This document shows positions 9,282 to 17,968 of a stretch of DNA of 41,319 nt, piece by piece; position 1 is the stretch's first letter; each line of letters starts with the position of its first letter. The stretch is from Candidatus Symbiothrix sp. (GTDB taxonomy: Bacteria; Bacteroidota; Bacteroidia; Bacteroidales; Azobacteroidaceae): assembly GCA_031272095.1 (NCBI GenBank), contig JAISUM010000011.1, positions 1 to 41,319 of the forward strand. The letters run 5' to 3'. The notes under the pieces were generated by a model. That model worked only from the letters and a program-made list of their open reading frames with translations. It was not told the DNA's origin and made no database searches. The position numbers and the translations under genes were made by a program.

Positions 9282-10165
9282 TTGATTATTTCTTTTAACG
9301 ACGGTTTTTTACCGTACATAAGTATTCCTGTTCGATAAATTTTTGCTGCTGCGCCGATCATCAACCCATCGGCGGCATAGAGCAAAACGAGAGAGAGTAT
9401 CCATTGCCATGCGGGTAAGCCGTAAGCAATGCGTGTCATCATCACTATCGGCGACGTGAAGGGAATCAGCGACGCCCACAACGCCAAAGTGCCGTCGGGA
9501 TGCTGTGCGCTGTACATTCCGACATAAAAAGCAAAAAGTATGATCAGCGTAACAGGCATCAAAAATTGTTGCGTATCTTCGTGACTGTTGGTAACGGCGC
9601 CTATCGAGGCAAACAGCGAGGCATACAGGAGATAGCCGCCGATGAAAAAGGCGACAAAAAACAGCAAAATTTCTCCTATATTGCTGATAGCCAACATTAG
9701 AGCTAATATAAATTGCCAGCTTTCGCTACTTGACAGCAGCAGAAATCCCAGCGTGAAAAAGGCGCCCCAAACGACGAACTGTGTCAGTCCAACCAAGCTG
9801 ATGCCGATGATTTTCCCCAAGAGCAAATCGAAAGGTCGCACGGATGAAATCATCACTTCGATGATGCGATTAGTTTTTTCTTCCATCACGCCCTGCATCA
9901 CCATTGCGCCGTAAACCATAATAAAAATATAGATCAGGAAAGTGAAAATCATCCCCAAAGCCGTATCGACGTCGGCTTGCAGGCTCGGAAGATCTGCTGT
10001 CATCGTGGCGACAGGAAGGCTGGTGGCATCGGTGGGCGACATCATCATGCTTCCCCAGACGATCGCCAAAAACAGCACCGGCATCAGTAAAGTGATGACG
10101 ACAAACGAGGGCTTGCGAATGCGCGTCGTATATTCTCTATGGATAACGATTCCTGTTTTGTTCAT
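9266..10165 (-). CDS. ABC-2 type exporter permease, NatB-like, compact form
   Basis: 299 residues. The N-terminus carries the usual IHREYTTRIRKPSFVVITLL lead-in and first membrane helix (to about residue 40). After only about 30 residues, helix 2 begins (GMIFTFLIYIFIMVYGAMVM), followed by the conserved cytoplasmic EEKTNRIIEVMISSVRPFDLLLGKI block and four more helices. Bacteroidota homologues known to me are usually 400 or more residues, with an extracytoplasmic domain of 100-plus residues between helices 1 and 2; that domain is nearly absent here. It overlaps the ATPase gene by 4 bp (ATGA) and the response regulator gene by 16 bp. Substrate unknown; NatAB-type systems were first described as sodium exporters, but the class is broad. 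Confidence 0.88.
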   Translation of the reverse strand: MNKTGIVIHREYTTRIRKPSFVVITLLMPVLFLAIVWGSMMMSPTDATSLPVATMTADLPSLQADVDTALGMIFTFLIYIFIMVYGAMVMQGVMEEKTNRIIEVMISSVRPFDLLLGKIIGISLVGLTQFVVWGAFFTLGFLLLSSSESWQFILALMLAISNIGEILLFFVAFFIGGYLLYASLFASIGAVTNSHEDTQQFLMPVTLIILFAFYVGMYSAQHPDGTLALWASLIPFTSPIVMMTRIAYGLPAWQWILSLVLLYAADGLMIGAAAKIYRTGILMYGKKPSLKEIIKWLKY

Positions 10166-11073
10166 CGTATCTGCTTATTAGTCAGTTGTATGAAAATATC
10201 GTTCATCGAAGGAATTTCTTCTTCAAACGCCGTGATATCGTTCTCGCGGATCAGTTCGGAAAGAAAATCTCTGCCGGAAACAGCGGCATTCTTGGCAACG
10301 AGAAACAGTTGTTGCTCGGCGCGACTTTCTTCGCTGATAACAGTGCCGATCCGGTCGGCGACTTGCAAATGGGTTTGCGGCGTTTTGATGCGATAGACAT
10401 TGGTTTTGAACTTTTGCCGAATATCGTTCAATTCGCCCTGCAAGACCACCTGCGAATGATCGATCAGCGCAATTCCGTCGCACAGTTCTTCGACTGAAGC
10501 CATGTTGTGCGTCGAAAAAATGATCGTTTTTCCCTGCTGTTTGAGATCGAGAATTTCGTTTTTCAGCAGCTCGGCATTCAGGGGGTCGAATCCGCTGAAC
10601 GGCTCGTCGAAGATCAGCAATTCCGGCTCATGCACCAGCGTGATGATGAACTGCACTTTTTGTTGCATCCCTTTCGAGAGTTCTTCCACGCGGCGATTCC
10701 ACCAATCCGTCAGATCGAATTTGGCGAACCGGCGTTTCAGGCGTTTTTCGGCTTCGGCAGCGGTCAGTCCTTTCAGTCGCGCAATATAGACGGCTTGTTC
10801 GCCGGCTTTCATTTTGCGATAGAGTCCGCGTTCTTCCGGCAGGTAGCCGATACGGTAGATGTCGTCGGCTTGTGAAGGACGGTTGTTGAACAGCACTTCG
10901 CCCGCATCGGGAGCCGTGATGTGATTGATGATGCGCAACAAAGTCGTTTTGCCCGCACCATTAGGACCTAACAGTCCGAAAACCTGTCCTGCCGGCACGC
11001 GGATATTGACTTTATCCAATGCCAAATGTCCGGCATACTGTTTCACCACATCTTTCGTCTCTAATACGGTCAT
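10162..11073 (-). CDS. ABC exporter ATP-binding protein, NatA-like
   Basis: 303 residues. Walker A GPNGAGKTT (36-44), a Q-loop region YLPEERGLYRKMK, a signature motif LSKGMQQK (132-139) in which the canonical LSGGQ is altered as in many NatA/CcmA-type ATPases, Walker B LLIFDEPFSGFDP (152-164) and the switch His in IIFSTHNM. The last 80 residues form the small C-terminal domain usual for DUF4162-type ATPases. It powers the permease encoded immediately downstream. Start and stop overlap those of both neighbours by 4 bp. Confidence 0.94.
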   Translation of the reverse strand: MTVLETKDVVKQYAGHLALDKVNIRVPAGQVFGLLGPNGAGKTTLLRIINHITAPDAGEVLFNNRPSQADDIYRIGYLPEERGLYRKMKAGEQAVYIARLKGLTAAEAEKRLKRRFAKFDLTDWWNRRVEELSKGMQQKVQFIITLVHEPELLIFDEPFSGFDPLNAELLKNEILDLKQQGKTIIFSTHNMASVEELCDGIALIDHSQVVLQGELNDIRQKFKTNVYRIKTPQTHLQVADRIGTVISEESRAEQQLFLVAKNAAVSGRDFLSELIRENDITAFEEEIPSMNDIFIQLTNKQIR

Positions 11074-11792
11074 TTTGTTTTTTTCTTCTTCACAAATCCG
11101 TTGTACAACAGGTATAAAATGAACAAAACCGCCAAGCCGAAAATGATATACGACAATTCTTTGCTGTATGTCGAAATCAAACTTGCGCTACCGTGTGCGA
11201 CATAGCCGATCACGGCGAGAATGATGTTCCAGACCAAGGCACCGATAGCAGTATAAATCATAAAATTACCGAGATGCATCCGCGCCAAACCCGCAGGCAG
11301 CGAAATCAGCTGTCGGATGACCGGCACAAACCGCCCGATGAGCGTCGAAATATTTCCATGTTTAGCAAAATATTCTTCGGCTCGCTGCACTTTTTCCGCA
11401 TCAAGCAGGCACATACGCCCCAAACGGGTTTCGACAAAGCGGTAAATGATGGGACGTCCCAGCCAGAGCGCGATGAAATAGTTGAACAGCGCACCGATCA
11501 GGGCGCCCAAAGTGCCGAACAGAATCACTAACAGGATGTTCATATCCGAGCCTTGCTGACTTGCCTTGAACGCGGCGGGCGGGATCACCACTTCCGACGG
11601 AAACGGAATAAACGAACTCTCGACCGCCATCAACAGCGTAACTGTGCCGTAATTCATATTATCGACATACCACGCGACGACTTTTTCGACCGGTGAAAAT
11701 GAGGTGTCGCCGACCGTCGTTGTATCGGCATTCTGCGCCCACAGACTGCCTGTAAAGCCCAAAATCATCAGAACAATCAAAACTTTTTTCAT
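11070..11792 (-). CDS. DedA-family membrane protein
   Basis: 240 residues. An N-terminal signal-like hydrophobic segment (MKKVLIVLMILGFTGSLWAQ) precedes about 25 polar residues, an extension many DedA proteins lack. The DedA (SNARE-associated) core follows: VESSFIPFPSEVVIPPAAF, the glycine-rich GTLGALIGALFNYFIALWLG, and RFVPVIRQLISLPAGLARM with the conserved Arg residues and FxGRxxPxxR-like pattern. Members are now viewed as phospholipid or undecaprenyl-phosphate flippases in the inner membrane. Overlaps the NatA-like gene by 4 bp, which makes a four-gene coupled unit with the exporter and response regulator and suggests a shared role in envelope homeostasis (inference). Confidence 0.9.
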   Translation of the reverse strand: MKKVLIVLMILGFTGSLWAQNADTTTVGDTSFSPVEKVVAWYVDNMNYGTVTLLMAVESSFIPFPSEVVIPPAAFKASQQGSDMNILLVILFGTLGALIGALFNYFIALWLGRPIIYRFVETRLGRMCLLDAEKVQRAEEYFAKHGNISTLIGRFVPVIRQLISLPAGLARMHLGNFMIYTAIGALVWNIILAVIGYVAHGSASLISTYSKELSYIIFGLAVLFILYLLYNGFVKKKKTK

Positions 11793-11816
11793 AATTTATA
11801 ATTGAAACTTCATAAT

Positions 11817-13976
11817 TTATTCCATCGTAAAATCCAACTGTTTCTTTTCCAAATTGGCACGGACAACGCGGATCCGCAAGGGGTCGCCCAGCGAAAAACG
11901 GCGTTTGGATCCATGCCCGATCAGGCTGTAAGTTTTTTCGTCGAACTCGTAATAATCGTCTGTCAAATCGCGCATCGGGATCATCCCTTCGCAATGATTT
12001 TCGTTGATTTCGACGTATAAGCCCCATTCGGTTACGCCCGAAATGACGCCGTCGAAGACCTGTCCGATTTTGTCCGACATAAATTCTACCTGTTTGTATT
12101 TGATCGAAGTACGCTCGGCTTGTGCTGCCAGCGCTTCCATTTCGGAACAGTGCTTGCAATCTTCTTCGAGTTTTTCTTCCGAAACGGAACGTCCGCCTGC
12201 CAAATAGCGTTCCAACAGACGATGCACCATCAAATCGGGATAGCGGCGGATGGGGGAGGTGAAATGCGTGTAATAGGGATAGCCCAATCCGTAATGTCCG
12301 ATATTGATGGTCGTATAGACGGCTTTCGCCATAGACCGGATCGCCACGATTTCGATCAGATTCTGTTCTTTTTTGCCTTGCACCTCATTCAGTAAGTTGT
12401 TGATACTGCGCGAAATGTCGCGTGCTTCGCCCTTATCTTTCAGTTTGTATCCGAAACGCCGGATAAATTGTGCAAAAGTGGTTAGCTTATCGGGATTCGG
12501 CACGTCGTGAACGCGATAGACGAAAGTTTTGGCTTTCTTGCCTTTGGCGACTTTTCCGATAGCTTCGGCAACCGTTTTGTTGGCAAGCAGCATAAATTCT
12601 TCGATCAGCTGATTTGATTCTTTTGCCTCCTTGAAATAGACGCTCAAAGGTTTGCCGTTTTCGTCGATCTCAAATTTCACTTCGGCACGTTCAAAATTGA
12701 TAGCGCCATTGGCATAACGTCGTGTGCGCAGGATTTGTGCCAAACGATGGAGTTCCAACACCATTTTGTCCGAGTCGTTTTCGGGGTGATTGCGTTCGAT
12801 GATTGCCTGCGCTTCGTCGTAATCCATGCGTCGGTCGGAATGAATCACGGTGCGCACGATGCGGTAATTTTTCACGCGGGCGTCGTTGTCCAATTCAAAG
12901 ACCGCCGAAAAGCACAATTTGTCTTCGTGCGGACGGAGCGAGCAAAGTTCGTTGCTCAATTTTTCGGGCAGCATCGGCACTACTCTGTCCACCAAATAGA
13001 CCGATGTGGCGCGTTCCGATGCTTCTTTGTCGATGATGCTTCCGGGTTTGACATAGTGGCTGACGTCTGCGATATGCACGCCTATTTCCCAGTTACCGTT
13101 GGGCAGTTGTTTCAGCGAGAGGGCGTCGTCGTAGTCTTTGGCGTCTTTCGGGTCGATGGTGAAGGTCGGCGTCTGTCTGAAATCTTCCCGTTCCGCCACG
13201 TCTTCTTTGGTGATTTTTGACGGTATTTTGCGGGCGGCTTTTTCGACTGCATCGGGGTATTTGTAGGGCAAGCCAAATTCGACCAAAATAGCGTGCATTT
13301 CGGCTTGATTGTTGCCGACAGAGCCTAAAACATCTATCACTTCGCCGACCGGATTTTTAGCTTTTTCGGGCCACTCGGTGATTTTGACCACTGCTTTGTC
13401 GCCCGATTTTCCGTTTTTCAGTTTGTCTCTCGGAATAAAAATATCGTTAGAGAAGGTCTTGCTATCCACGATCAGATAGGCATAATATTGACTGACTTCC
13501 AGCACGCCGACGACGGTATCGGTAACCCTTTGCAGGATTTCGAGGACGACGGCTTCCGGATCGCGTCCTTTGCGCATTGCCAAAATCTGCACTTTCACGC
13601 GGTCTTTGTTCATCGCGTAGAGCGAATTGCGTTCCGCTACGAAAATCGGAGTGCCGCCACCGTCAGGGATAAACGAATTTTTTCCGTTGTGGCGCCGTTC
13701 AAAAGTGCCTTCCATCACGCTGCCAACGTTTTTCAGGCGGTATTTGCCGTGTCCGGCGTCCACCAAAAATTCTTCGAGATGCAGCAAGTCTAACACTTCG
13801 GCGACCATCAGTCGGTCGGCTTGCAGCGTCGCGCCAATGCCTGCACTCACCTGCTTGTAATTGACCGGCTCTATCGGATTTGCATTAAAGTAATCTACTA
13901 TGCGTTGGATAATCACATTTTTTCTTAATTGTTGTTTGGGAACTTTATGTCCCTTAAATTTTCTTTTTTTTGCCAT
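11817..13976 (-). CDS. rnr: Ribonuclease R
   Basis: 719 residues, typical length. A basic N-terminus (MAKKRKFKGHKVPKQQLRKN) and a winged-helix-like segment precede the cold-shock domains (about 70-230). The RNB catalytic domain carries the metal-binding aspartates in FTIDPKDAKDYDDALSL, and later HYGLGYPYYTHFTSPIRRYPDLMVHR, the family hallmark. A C-terminal S1 domain (FDGVISGVTEWGLYVEINEN) ends the protein. It is a processive 3'-5' exoribonuclease that degrades structured RNA in the cytoplasm. It lies 24 bp upstream of dedA and 36 bp after the glycoside hydrolase gene, all in one direction. Confidence 0.96.
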   Translation of the reverse strand: MAKKRKFKGHKVPKQQLRKNVIIQRIVDYFNANPIEPVNYKQVSAGIGATLQADRLMVAEVLDLLHLEEFLVDAGHGKYRLKNVGSVMEGTFERRHNGKNSFIPDGGGTPIFVAERNSLYAMNKDRVKVQILAMRKGRDPEAVVLEILQRVTDTVVGVLEVSQYYAYLIVDSKTFSNDIFIPRDKLKNGKSGDKAVVKITEWPEKAKNPVGEVIDVLGSVGNNQAEMHAILVEFGLPYKYPDAVEKAARKIPSKITKEDVAEREDFRQTPTFTIDPKDAKDYDDALSLKQLPNGNWEIGVHIADVSHYVKPGSIIDKEASERATSVYLVDRVVPMLPEKLSNELCSLRPHEDKLCFSAVFELDNDARVKNYRIVRTVIHSDRRMDYDEAQAIIERNHPENDSDKMVLELHRLAQILRTRRYANGAINFERAEVKFEIDENGKPLSVYFKEAKESNQLIEEFMLLANKTVAEAIGKVAKGKKAKTFVYRVHDVPNPDKLTTFAQFIRRFGYKLKDKGEARDISRSINNLLNEVQGKKEQNLIEIVAIRSMAKAVYTTINIGHYGLGYPYYTHFTSPIRRYPDLMVHRLLERYLAGGRSVSEEKLEEDCKHCSEMEALAAQAERTSIKYKQVEFMSDKIGQVFDGVISGVTEWGLYVEINENHCEGMIPMRDLTDDYYEFDEKTYSLIGHGSKRRFSLGDPLRIRVVRANLEKKQLDFTME

Positions 13977-14012
13977 TGTTAAATCTTAAATTTTTAATTT
14001 GACCATAGTTAT

Positions 14013-15500
14013 CTATTTTTCAAAATTGCCGGTTACGAAAAACACATCGTCCGAGAGCCGACTTTCGTTGTGATAGCGATCGGTGGCGGTCAGTGCATAA
14101 AAATAACCGCTTTCGGTATGCCGGTCTATCGGAATAAACGTCATTTTCCCCGGCACGCGGGCGATCACCAAATTTGCCGGATCGGAAATATCTACCGGCG
14201 ACGATTCGGAACGATAGACATTGAAATGCACTTCTTTGTCTTGCTCTTGACGCGGCGGCGACCAGCTCAAACACAGAAATTCGCCCGACAGCATCGCATC
14301 TACTTTCGCGGGCGGAACGGGCGGAACGGAATCCAACCACGTCAGCGGGGGCAAAAGCGCCGGATGCGGATAATCGTCTGTGGCGAGCGACGACATAATC
14401 CCTTTGGTATTGTTCATCAGATAGCGCGTGCGAAACAAAGCATTGCCCGCGATGTGCCGGTCGCGCAGGTAGTTGATCTGCCGCGTAATTTCCTTTCTGT
14501 CCCAATTCAAATCTTTCTCGTCCAAACGATAGACTCCCAAACCCGAAATCAACAGCCGTCCGTGCGTCCGCTGCTGCCAATCGTCGGCAAACGGGAAAAA
14601 CAGATCGGCATTGTGATACATCATCGGCACCACAAAATCGAGTTTTCCGGCTTGCAACCAGTTTTCCGGGTCTTGATGCACGCTCAAAGCCGTCCGATAG
14701 CGCGAAGGCGACACGCCGCTGACCGAATTGTCGTAAAAACCGAGTACCGAGCTGCTCACCTGCACCCAAGGTTTGCGATATTTGACCATATCATAGACTG
14801 CATAAACCAGTCGGTTGACATTGTCTGTACGCCACGCATTTTTATCCGAAAAATACTTTCCATAGCGCCGGAAGGTATCGTTGTCGGGAAAATCCGCCGG
14901 ATTGTCGGGGTAGCGGATATAATCGAGATGCACGCCGTCGATGTCATATTTGGTCAGAATTTCTTCCACTATCGACAAGAGGTAAGTCTGTGCGTGCGGA
15001 TTGCCCGGGTCTAAATAAAATTCGCCGTTGTAGCGTTTTGTCTTGTCCTTATTTTTTTTCAAAGCAGGCGAGAGGTTGTCTTCTCCCTTGATTTTCTCGG
15101 CGCCCATCGGGTAACACACCACCCACGCATGACATTCTATCCCGCGTTTATGACATTCGACGATTGCAAACGACAAGGGATCGTAGCGCGTACTCACTGC
15201 ATTATTTCCCTGAATATAAGGACTTAACGGCTCTATCTTGGATTTGTAGATCACATTGCCCCGCAAACGGACTTGAATAAACACCGTATTGAAATGAGCG
15301 CGGCTCAAACGGTCGATAATATCAATCATCTCATCTTCCTGATCGCTGATATCGTCCGGCGTAACATAAGGCTTATCGGGCCAGTCCAAACCATAATTGG
15401 TGGTCAGCCAGACTGCACGCATCTCCGTCTTCGGCAAGCTCTGTGAATGAACAGCTAAACAGCTGAATATAAATAGAATAACAAATGATTTCTGTAACAT
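14013..15500 (-). CDS. Secreted GHL10/DUF187-type glycoside hydrolase with fibronectin-like C-terminus
   Basis: 495 residues. Signal peptide MLQKSFVILFIFSCLAVHSQ. The catalytic TIM-barrel begins EMRAVWLTTNYGLDWP and contains FNTVFIQVRLRGNVIYKS, ECHAWVVCYPMGAE, YLDPGNPHAQTYLLSIVEEI and the strongly conserved DIDGVHLDYIRYP, where the Asp residues are likely catalytic. Residues from about 390 (PPVPPAKVDAM) form a fibronectin type III-like module. Relatives cleave glycans between peptide-linked or cell-wall sugars, but the exact substrate is not predictable here. It is divergent from a GH92 mannosidase gene, consistent with glycan use. Confidence 0.87.
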   Translation of the reverse strand: MLQKSFVILFIFSCLAVHSQSLPKTEMRAVWLTTNYGLDWPDKPYVTPDDISDQEDEMIDIIDRLSRAHFNTVFIQVRLRGNVIYKSKIEPLSPYIQGNNAVSTRYDPLSFAIVECHKRGIECHAWVVCYPMGAEKIKGEDNLSPALKKNKDKTKRYNGEFYLDPGNPHAQTYLLSIVEEILTKYDIDGVHLDYIRYPDNPADFPDNDTFRRYGKYFSDKNAWRTDNVNRLVYAVYDMVKYRKPWVQVSSSVLGFYDNSVSGVSPSRYRTALSVHQDPENWLQAGKLDFVVPMMYHNADLFFPFADDWQQRTHGRLLISGLGVYRLDEKDLNWDRKEITRQINYLRDRHIAGNALFRTRYLMNNTKGIMSSLATDDYPHPALLPPLTWLDSVPPVPPAKVDAMLSGEFLCLSWSPPRQEQDKEVHFNVYRSESSPVDISDPANLVIARVPGKMTFIPIDRHTESGYFYALTATDRYHNESRLSDDVFFVTGNFEK

Positions 15501-15528
15501 TGCATATCATATATCGCGAAAACGCGCT

Positions 15529-15536
15529 CAAATTTA
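15529..15536 (-). promoter_or_regulatory. -7 element before the GHL10 gene
   Basis: TAAATTTG on the minus strand, 28 nt before the ATG. A TTTTG at 15564-15560 would give a 23-nt spacing, longer than usual, so the -33 assignment is weak. Confidence 0.45.
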
Positions 15537-15564
15537 CGAATTTTTCTTGGTTTTCGGAACAAAA

Positions 15565-15597
15565 TTGCGGACTTATCGCAAATTTTATCTATTTTTG
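15565..15597 (+). promoter_or_regulatory. Probable promoter of the GH92 gene
   Basis: TTG at 15565-15567, 22 nt, then TATTTTTG (15590-15597), an exact -7 match, 26 nt before the ATG. Confidence 0.5.
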
Positions 15598-15623
15598 TAT
15601 TATCATTTTCAAATATACATATC

Positions 15624-17759
15624 ATGAATACAAAAACATTATTTTTTATCGGCTGCCTGTGCGCAGTTGTAGCAAACGCCTTCGCAACAGACGACAAGAC
15701 GGCGTATGTGGATCCTTTTATCGGCACCGGCGATCACGGTCATGTCTTTTTGGGTGCTAATGTGCCTTTCGGTTTTGTGCAATTAGGACCGGTCAATCTC
15801 AGTAAAGGTTGGGATTGGTGTTCCGGCTATCATATTTCCGACTCAACGATCGTCGGTTTTGCACATACGCATTTGAGCGGAACGGGCATAGGCGATTTGG
15901 GCGATATTGCCCTGATGCCGGTGGTGGGCGACGTCAAAGCAGGACGCGACGAGATGTATTCGCTGTTCAGCCACGAGCGCGAAACAGCCAAAGCCGGATA
16001 TTACGCCGTGCATCTCGACCGCTATAACACCGACGTCGAACTGACCGCTACTCTGCGTGTCGGTTTTCATAAATATATTTTCCCGCCTGCCGAAAAAACG
16101 CAAATCATTTTCGATTTGGAACAGGGCATCGGCTGGGACAGGCTGTCGGAAAGCCGAATTTTTCAGGAAAACGATACGGTGATTTCGGGCTATCGCTATT
16201 CCAAAGGCTGGGCAAACAACCAGCGCATCTATTTTTCGGCGGTCTTTTCGCGACCGATCAGCGCTTTTCGACAGGAAAACAACCGTTTCGGATATGCGGC
16301 AGTGGATACCCGCAGCGATCGTACCGTCTATGTAAAAGTGGCGTTGTCGCCCGTCAGCATCGAAAATGCCAAGTTGAATATGCAGGCAGAATTGCCCGAC
16401 TGGCAATTTGACCGGACGGTATCCGCCGCGCAAGAGGCATGGAACAGCGAACTCAATAAGATAGATTTTCAGACACAAAACCCACGCGATCGACGCATTT
16501 TCTATACGGCGCTCTATCATACGATGGTGGCGCCGTCGGTCTTTTGCGACGTCAATGGCGACTATTTCGGCGCCGATAAACAAATTCATCGCAATGCCGA
16601 TTTTGTCAATTATACCACTTTTTCGCTCTGGGATACCTATCGCGCCGCCCATCCGCTGATGACCTTGATTCATCCCGAAAAAATGGCGGACATCATTCAA
16701 ACAATGCTGCATATCTACCAACAGCAAGGTAAATTGCCGGTATGGCATCTGGTTGGCAACGAGACCGATTGTATGATCGGCAATCCTGCCATTCCGGTTG
16801 TTGCCGACGCCATTTTGAAAGGTTTTAGGGGTTTTGATACGACTGCCGCATACGAGGCGATGAAACAGTCGGCGCTATTAGACGAAAGAGGTCAAAAATG
16901 GATGAAAGAATACGGCTATATTCCGTTTGACAAAGAAAACGAATCGTTGGCAAAAGCAATGGAATATGCGATTGCCGATTGGAGTTTGGCGCAAGTCGCC
17001 AAGCAGATGAACCGCCCCGACGATGCGAAATATTTTACTTGGATGAGCCGGACTTACCAACATTATTTCGATGCGACAACCGGCTTTGTGCGCGGCAAAG
17101 ATTCACAGGGAAAATTTCGCACGCCTTTCGATCCTTTCCGGTCGGAACACCGCGAAAACGATTATACCGAAGGTACGGCTTGGCAATACACTTGGTTAGT
17201 GCCGCACGATCCCGCAGGCTTGGCAAAACTGTTCGGTGGGAAAAAACAGATGTTTCAGAAGTTGGATTCGCTTTTTATCGTGTCCGGCGATATGGGCGAA
17301 AATGCCTCCCCCGACATCAGTGGGCTGATCGGACAATACGCACACGGCAACGAACCCGGACATCACACCGTCTATCTCTATGCCTGTCTCGGCGAACAGC
17401 ATAAAACCGCCGACCGCGTGCGCCAAATCCTGACGACGCTCTACAACGACCAACCGGCAGGCTTGTGCGGCAACGAAGACGTTGGGCAAATGTCGGCATG
17501 GTATGTCCTTTCGGCATTGGGTTTTTATCAGGTCGAACCGGCGGGCGGTAAATACGTCTTCGGCAGTCCGCTGATGGATCGCGCCATCATCGCCGTCGGC
17601 AACGAAAAAACCTTTGAAATCATCGTAAAAAACAACAGCGCTGCCAACAAATATATCCAATCCGTTCGCTTGAACGGTAAACGCTACCGCCTGCCCTATC
17701 TCTCGTATCACGACATCGCCAAAGGCGGCGTGCTGGAAATCACGATGGGGAGTGAGTAG
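15624..17759 (+). CDS. GH92 family alpha-mannosidase, exported
   Basis: 711 residues. Signal peptide MNTKTLFFIGCLCAVVANAFA. The mature protein starts in the characteristic way, YVDPFIGTGDHGHVFLGANV, followed by GFAHTHLSGTGIGDLGD. Central motifs include LWDTYRAAHPL and GNETDCMIG. Toward the C-terminus are EGTAWQYTWLVPHD, AHGNEPGHHTVYLYAC and LCGNEDVGQMSAWYVLSALG, which carry the calcium- and substrate-binding acids of GH92. These enzymes are calcium-dependent exo-alpha-mannosidases (mostly 1,2-linkages) that trim N-glycan or fungal mannan chains in the periplasm or at the surface. The stop codon TAG is the first triplet of a tandem repeat tract, suggesting that the repeat arrived at or near the gene end. 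Confidence 0.94.
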   Translation: MNTKTLFFIGCLCAVVANAFATDDKTAYVDPFIGTGDHGHVFLGANVPFGFVQLGPVNLSKGWDWCSGYHISDSTIVGFAHTHLSGTGIGDLGDIALMPVVGDVKAGRDEMYSLFSHERETAKAGYYAVHLDRYNTDVELTATLRVGFHKYIFPPAEKTQIIFDLEQGIGWDRLSESRIFQENDTVISGYRYSKGWANNQRIYFSAVFSRPISAFRQENNRFGYAAVDTRSDRTVYVKVALSPVSIENAKLNMQAELPDWQFDRTVSAAQEAWNSELNKIDFQTQNPRDRRIFYTALYHTMVAPSVFCDVNGDYFGADKQIHRNADFVNYTTFSLWDTYRAAHPLMTLIHPEKMADIIQTMLHIYQQQGKLPVWHLVGNETDCMIGNPAIPVVADAILKGFRGFDTTAAYEAMKQSALLDERGQKWMKEYGYIPFDKENESLAKAMEYAIADWSLAQVAKQMNRPDDAKYFTWMSRTYQHYFDATTGFVRGKDSQGKFRTPFDPFRSEHRENDYTEGTAWQYTWLVPHDPAGLAKLFGGKKQMFQKLDSLFIVSGDMGENASPDISGLIGQYAHGNEPGHHTVYLYACLGEQHKTADRVRQILTTLYNDQPAGLCGNEDVGQMSAWYVLSALGFYQVEPAGGKYVFGSPLMDRAIIAVGNEKTFEIIVKNNSAANKYIQSVRLNGKRYRLPYLSYHDIAKGGVLEITMGSE

Positions 17760-17802
17760 TGATTAGTGGTTAGTGATTAGTGGTTAGTGATTAGTGGTTA
17801 GT
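17757..17802 (+). repeat. Tandem 14-bp repeat, three units
   Basis: Three exact units of GATTAGTGGTTAGT (17761-17774, 17775-17788, 17789-17802), preceded by TAGT. Related tracts are at 28921-28963, 29164-29199 (inverted) and 31992-32046. It is followed by GGGGAGTGCCG and GAATCTCCT (17806-17823), which flank a REP-like palindrome at 29128-29166 but here abut without it. Confidence 0.9.
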
Positions 17803-17891
17803 TGTGGGGAGTGCCGGAATCTCCTCTTTTTCCTCTTTATTGCAAAAAGCAGCAAGTACTCAATCACGCCTTCCGAATTGATTTGCACAAA

Positions 17892-17942
17892 ATACGAGAA
17901 TATACGAATGTGATACGATTCTTTTCCACGCGGTTGCCGTAG
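17892..17942 (+). repeat. 51-bp direct repeat flanking the transposase, left copy
   Basis: Matches 18647-18697 at 48 of 51 positions, all three differences being transitions. Begins ATACGAGAATATACGAAT and ends ACGCGGTTGCCGTAG. The copies flank the Y1 transposase gene. Confidence 0.9.
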
Positions 17943-17967
17943 GGGCAGGGCGCGCCTTGCCCCTGCG
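17942..17967. repeat. REP-like imperfect palindrome
   Basis: GGGGCAGGGC (17943-17952), GC, GCCTTGCCCC (17955-17964): a 10-bp stem with one G-T pair, starting at the end of the left 51-bp repeat. It lies directly after the stop of the transposase and shares the GTAGGGGC start of the palindromes inside the gene. Confidence 0.7.
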
Positions 17968-17968
17968 A

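Noticed and set aside
14070-15014. Open frames of about 250-310 codons on either strand over the GHL10 gene (and likewise 15843-16748 opposite GH92)
   Set aside because: They overlap strongly conserved glycoside hydrolase genes and have the composition of shadow frames.
17757-17823. CRISPR array
   Set aside because: The 14-bp units are direct tandem repeats without spacers, and no cas gene is near.
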